Source of the DNA: an uncultured Collinsella sp.
Lineage (GTDB): Bacteria; Actinomycetota; Coriobacteriia; Coriobacteriales; Coriobacteriaceae
Reading direction: 5' to 3'
NCBI GenBank assembly: GCA_902463875.1
Contig: CABQHR010000097.1
Span: forward strand, 1-6,805
DNA: 6,805 nt
Below, one piece after another: positions 5,431 to 6,805 of the stretch. Position numbers and translations under genes: made by a program. The notes beneath the pieces were generated by a model. It was given only the letters and a program-made list of their open reading frames with translations. It was not told the origin of the DNA and searched no databases. Position 1 is the stretch's first letter, and each line of letters starts with the position of its first letter.

Positions 5431-6177
5431 CTAGAACAGGAAGCCGATGGCGATGAGGGCGATGCTGACGATGAGTACGGCGATGTCCAGGCCCTTGATG
5501 GGATAGCGCTTGTACGAGCTGGCGCGCGTGCGCAGGTAGAAGCCGCGCTGCTCGGCGGCAAGCGCGGTGGCGTCGGTCTTGCCCACGCTCGAGATGAGCA
5601 GTGGCACGCACAGTGGCAGCATGAGCTTAAGCTTCTTGATGGGGTTCTTGGTGTCGTACTCGACGCCGCGTGCGGTCTGCGCTTCCATGATGGCGTTCAT
5701 CTCCTGACCAAACACCGGCACAAAGCGCAGCGCCGTGGTAAAGGTGAAGGCATAGCGATACGGCACGTGCAGCACCTCGACGCAGGCGTTGGCAAGGTCG
5801 TTGAGCTTGGTCACCATAAGCATGAGGATGAGTGGCAGCGCCACGCCCAACAGGCGTAGGCAGGCCTTCGATCCTGTGATGAGGCCCGTGTCGGTGATAA
5901 AGCCCCACACCACGTTGCCATCGCGCATAAAGGCCAGCTGGAGCACCAGCATGATAAGCGCGAGCGGAATCAGCAACTTGAGCAGCGAGAACAGACGGTC
6001 GACGACACCGGCATAGGCACCCAGCGCAAGGGTGAGTGCCAAAAAGCCCAGCAGCGCCACGTAGGTGTCGGACAAGAAGATGCCGATGATGATGGCGGCG
6101 GCGAGGCCCAGTTTGACGACGGGGTTCAGGCGATGCAGTAGCGTATCGCCCGGCATGTAGTCGATGACGTTAACCAC
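5431..6177 (-). CDS. ecfT: Energy-coupling factor (ECF) transporter transmembrane component EcfT
   Basis: A 248-residue integral membrane scaffold (EcfT/CbiQ family) that links ECF ATPases to a substrate-binding S component for uptake of vitamins or metal ions. The start region YMPGDTLLHRLNP (7-19) is the family's N-terminal signature. Hydrophobic segments lie near 21-36, 39-56, 66-84, 105-123 and 231-247. The two coupling-helix motifs that contact the ATPases are both present: ARG in EAQTARGVEYD (169-171) and a variant, EQRG, in AAEQRGFYLR (209-212). I chose GTG at 6177 because homologues start about this far before YxPGD, AAGGAG lies ten bases upstream, and it overlaps the ATPase stop by only eight bases. 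The ATG at 6210 (259 residues, GAGG six bases upstream) is the alternative. Transcription runs from the ATPase gene into this one, suggesting translational coupling. Substrate unknown. Confidence 0.9.
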   Translation of the reverse strand: MVNVIDYMPGDTLLHRLNPVVKLGLAAAIIIGIFLSDTYVALLGFLALTLALGAYAGVVDRLFSLLKLLIPLALIMLVLQLAFMRDGNVVWGFITDTGLITGSKACLRLLGVALPLILMLMVTKLNDLANACVEVLHVPYRYAFTFTTALRFVPVFGQEMNAIMEAQTARGVEYDTKNPIKKLKLMLPLCVPLLISSVGKTDATALAAEQRGFYLRTRASSYKRYPIKGLDIAVLIVSIALIAIGFLF

Positions 6178-6805
6178 GGCGGACCATCTCCTTGGTAATG
6201 CGAACGACATCGGTGACCTCGCTCACCTGCGCAAAAGCGGGCGAGACGGAAGATGCCAGACGGCGCGAGAGTTCAACAACCTGGGGCGGCTCAACATAGG
6301 CACGCTGCATGAGATCGATGTTCGAGAATAGCTCGTGCGTGCGGCCGCGGTCGAGGATGCGACCGTCGGCCATTACCACAATGCGCTCGGCAAAATCCGA
6401 GACGACTTCCATATCGTGGCAGACCATAATCACGGCGCAGCCGCGCTCGGCCATGGTGCGCACCGTTTCCATGACGGTCATGCACTCGCGGTAATCAAGG
6501 CCGCTCGTGGGCTCGTCGAGCACAACGATCTTGGGCTCAACCACTACGACGGAGGCAAGCGCCACCATTTGTCGCTGGCCGCGCGAAAGTGAGAAAGGTG
6601 CCTCATCGGCAGGCAGGCCAAAGCGGTCGATAACAAGTTGAGCCCGGCGCAGAGCCTCGGCACGGTCGATGCCGGCAAGCTCCAGGCCAAAAGCGACCTC
6701 GTCGAGTACGGTATCCTTGCAGATCTGGCGGTCGGGGTTTTGGAAGAGCGTTGCGACCTCGCGGGCAATGCGGCTCGTGGGAACGGCTGCGGTATCCAGT
6801 CCCGT
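6170..6805 (-). CDS. ECF transporter ATP-binding protein EcfA (5' partial)
   Basis: ABC-type ATPase that powers the ECF transporter. The frame is open to the right edge; 211 residues are visible, and the Walker A P-loop lies outside. In order from the first visible residue: Q-loop ATLFQNPDRQI (19-29), the EcfA-typical TVLDEVAFGLE (33-43), a signature reading LSRGQRQ rather than LSGGQ (74-80), Walker B with the catalytic Glu in IVVLDEPTSGLD (92-103), the switch His in VCHD (125-128), and a C-terminal tail ending EMVRRG. The stop codon TAA (6172-6170) overlaps the EcfT start GTG, so the two genes are one operon. Whether this is a single-domain ATPase or the second half of a fused double ATPase cannot be decided here. 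Methionine 6568 is internal and not the start. Confidence 0.93.
   Translation of the reverse strand, partial: TGLDTAAVPTSRIAREVATLFQNPDRQICKDTVLDEVAFGLELAGIDRAEALRRAQLVIDRFGLPADEAPFSLSRGQRQMVALASVVVVEPKIVVLDEPTSGLDYRECMTVMETVRTMAERGCAVIMVCHDMEVVSDFAERIVVMADGRILDRGRTHELFSNIDLMQRAYVEPPQVVELSRRLASSVSPAFAQVSEVTDVVRITKEMVRRG

Noticed and set aside
6178..6210. ATG at 6210 as the EcfT start
   Set aside because: It would overlap the ATPase gene by 41 bases and add 11 residues absent from the usual EcfT N-terminus. It is not excluded, since GAGG lies six bases upstream.

Overview
The window reads as a piece of chromosome from a GC-rich, Gram-positive gut actinobacterium. My best guess is class Coriobacteriia, genus Collinsella or a close relative. 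This rests on GC-rich codon use, the style of the encoded proteins (an 'APPEQYG' type Ser/Thr kinase, a coiled-coil secreted wall hydrolase, an ECF transporter), short intergenic gaps and strong stem-loop terminators between convergent genes. It is inference from memory of family resemblance, not a database match. No rRNA, tRNA, CRISPR array or transposase gene is visible.

Layout, left to right. (1) Bases 1-944, plus strand: the C-terminal part of a membrane-anchored Ser/Thr protein kinase, cut by the left edge. (2) A bidirectional terminator at 950-972. (3) Bases 983-2116, minus strand: a secreted coiled-coil protein with a lysozyme-like C-terminal domain, probably a peptidoglycan hydrolase. 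(4) A 234-base gap with three related 15-base palindromes, probably operators. (5) Bases 2351-2983, minus strand: a MOSC-domain sulfur-carrier-type protein. (6) A divergent control region at 2984-3217. (7) Bases 3218-4474, plus strand: an ATP-grasp ligase that looks like D-aspartate ligase. (8) A short intercistronic stretch with an 11-bp stem-loop and a promoter-like pair of boxes. (9) Bases 4559-5305, plus strand: an aspartate/glutamate racemase with both catalytic cysteines. (10) A 15-bp perfect terminator at 5365-5402. (11) On the minus strand, an ECF transporter pair: EcfT (5431-6177), preceded by and overlapping EcfA (6170 to beyond the right edge).

The most informative part is the ligase-racemase pair. 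In Enterococcus faecium and lactococci/lactobacilli, an aspartate racemase makes D-Asp and a dedicated ATP-grasp ligase attaches it to the side-chain amine of residue 3 of the peptidoglycan stem peptide, forming the D-Asp cross-bridge. The same two functions side by side here suggest an A4-type cell wall with a D-Asp bridge. The adjacent secreted hydrolase and the transmembrane kinase may also belong to cell-envelope biology, but nothing in the sequence ties them to the pair directly. The ECF genes are a separate unit, and the vitamin or metal they import cannot be told because no S component is in view.

Nothing here is clearly a new system. The points most worth a second look are the D-Asp cross-bridge module, the palindrome array upstream of the hydrolase gene, and the stem-loop/promoter between ligase and racemase.
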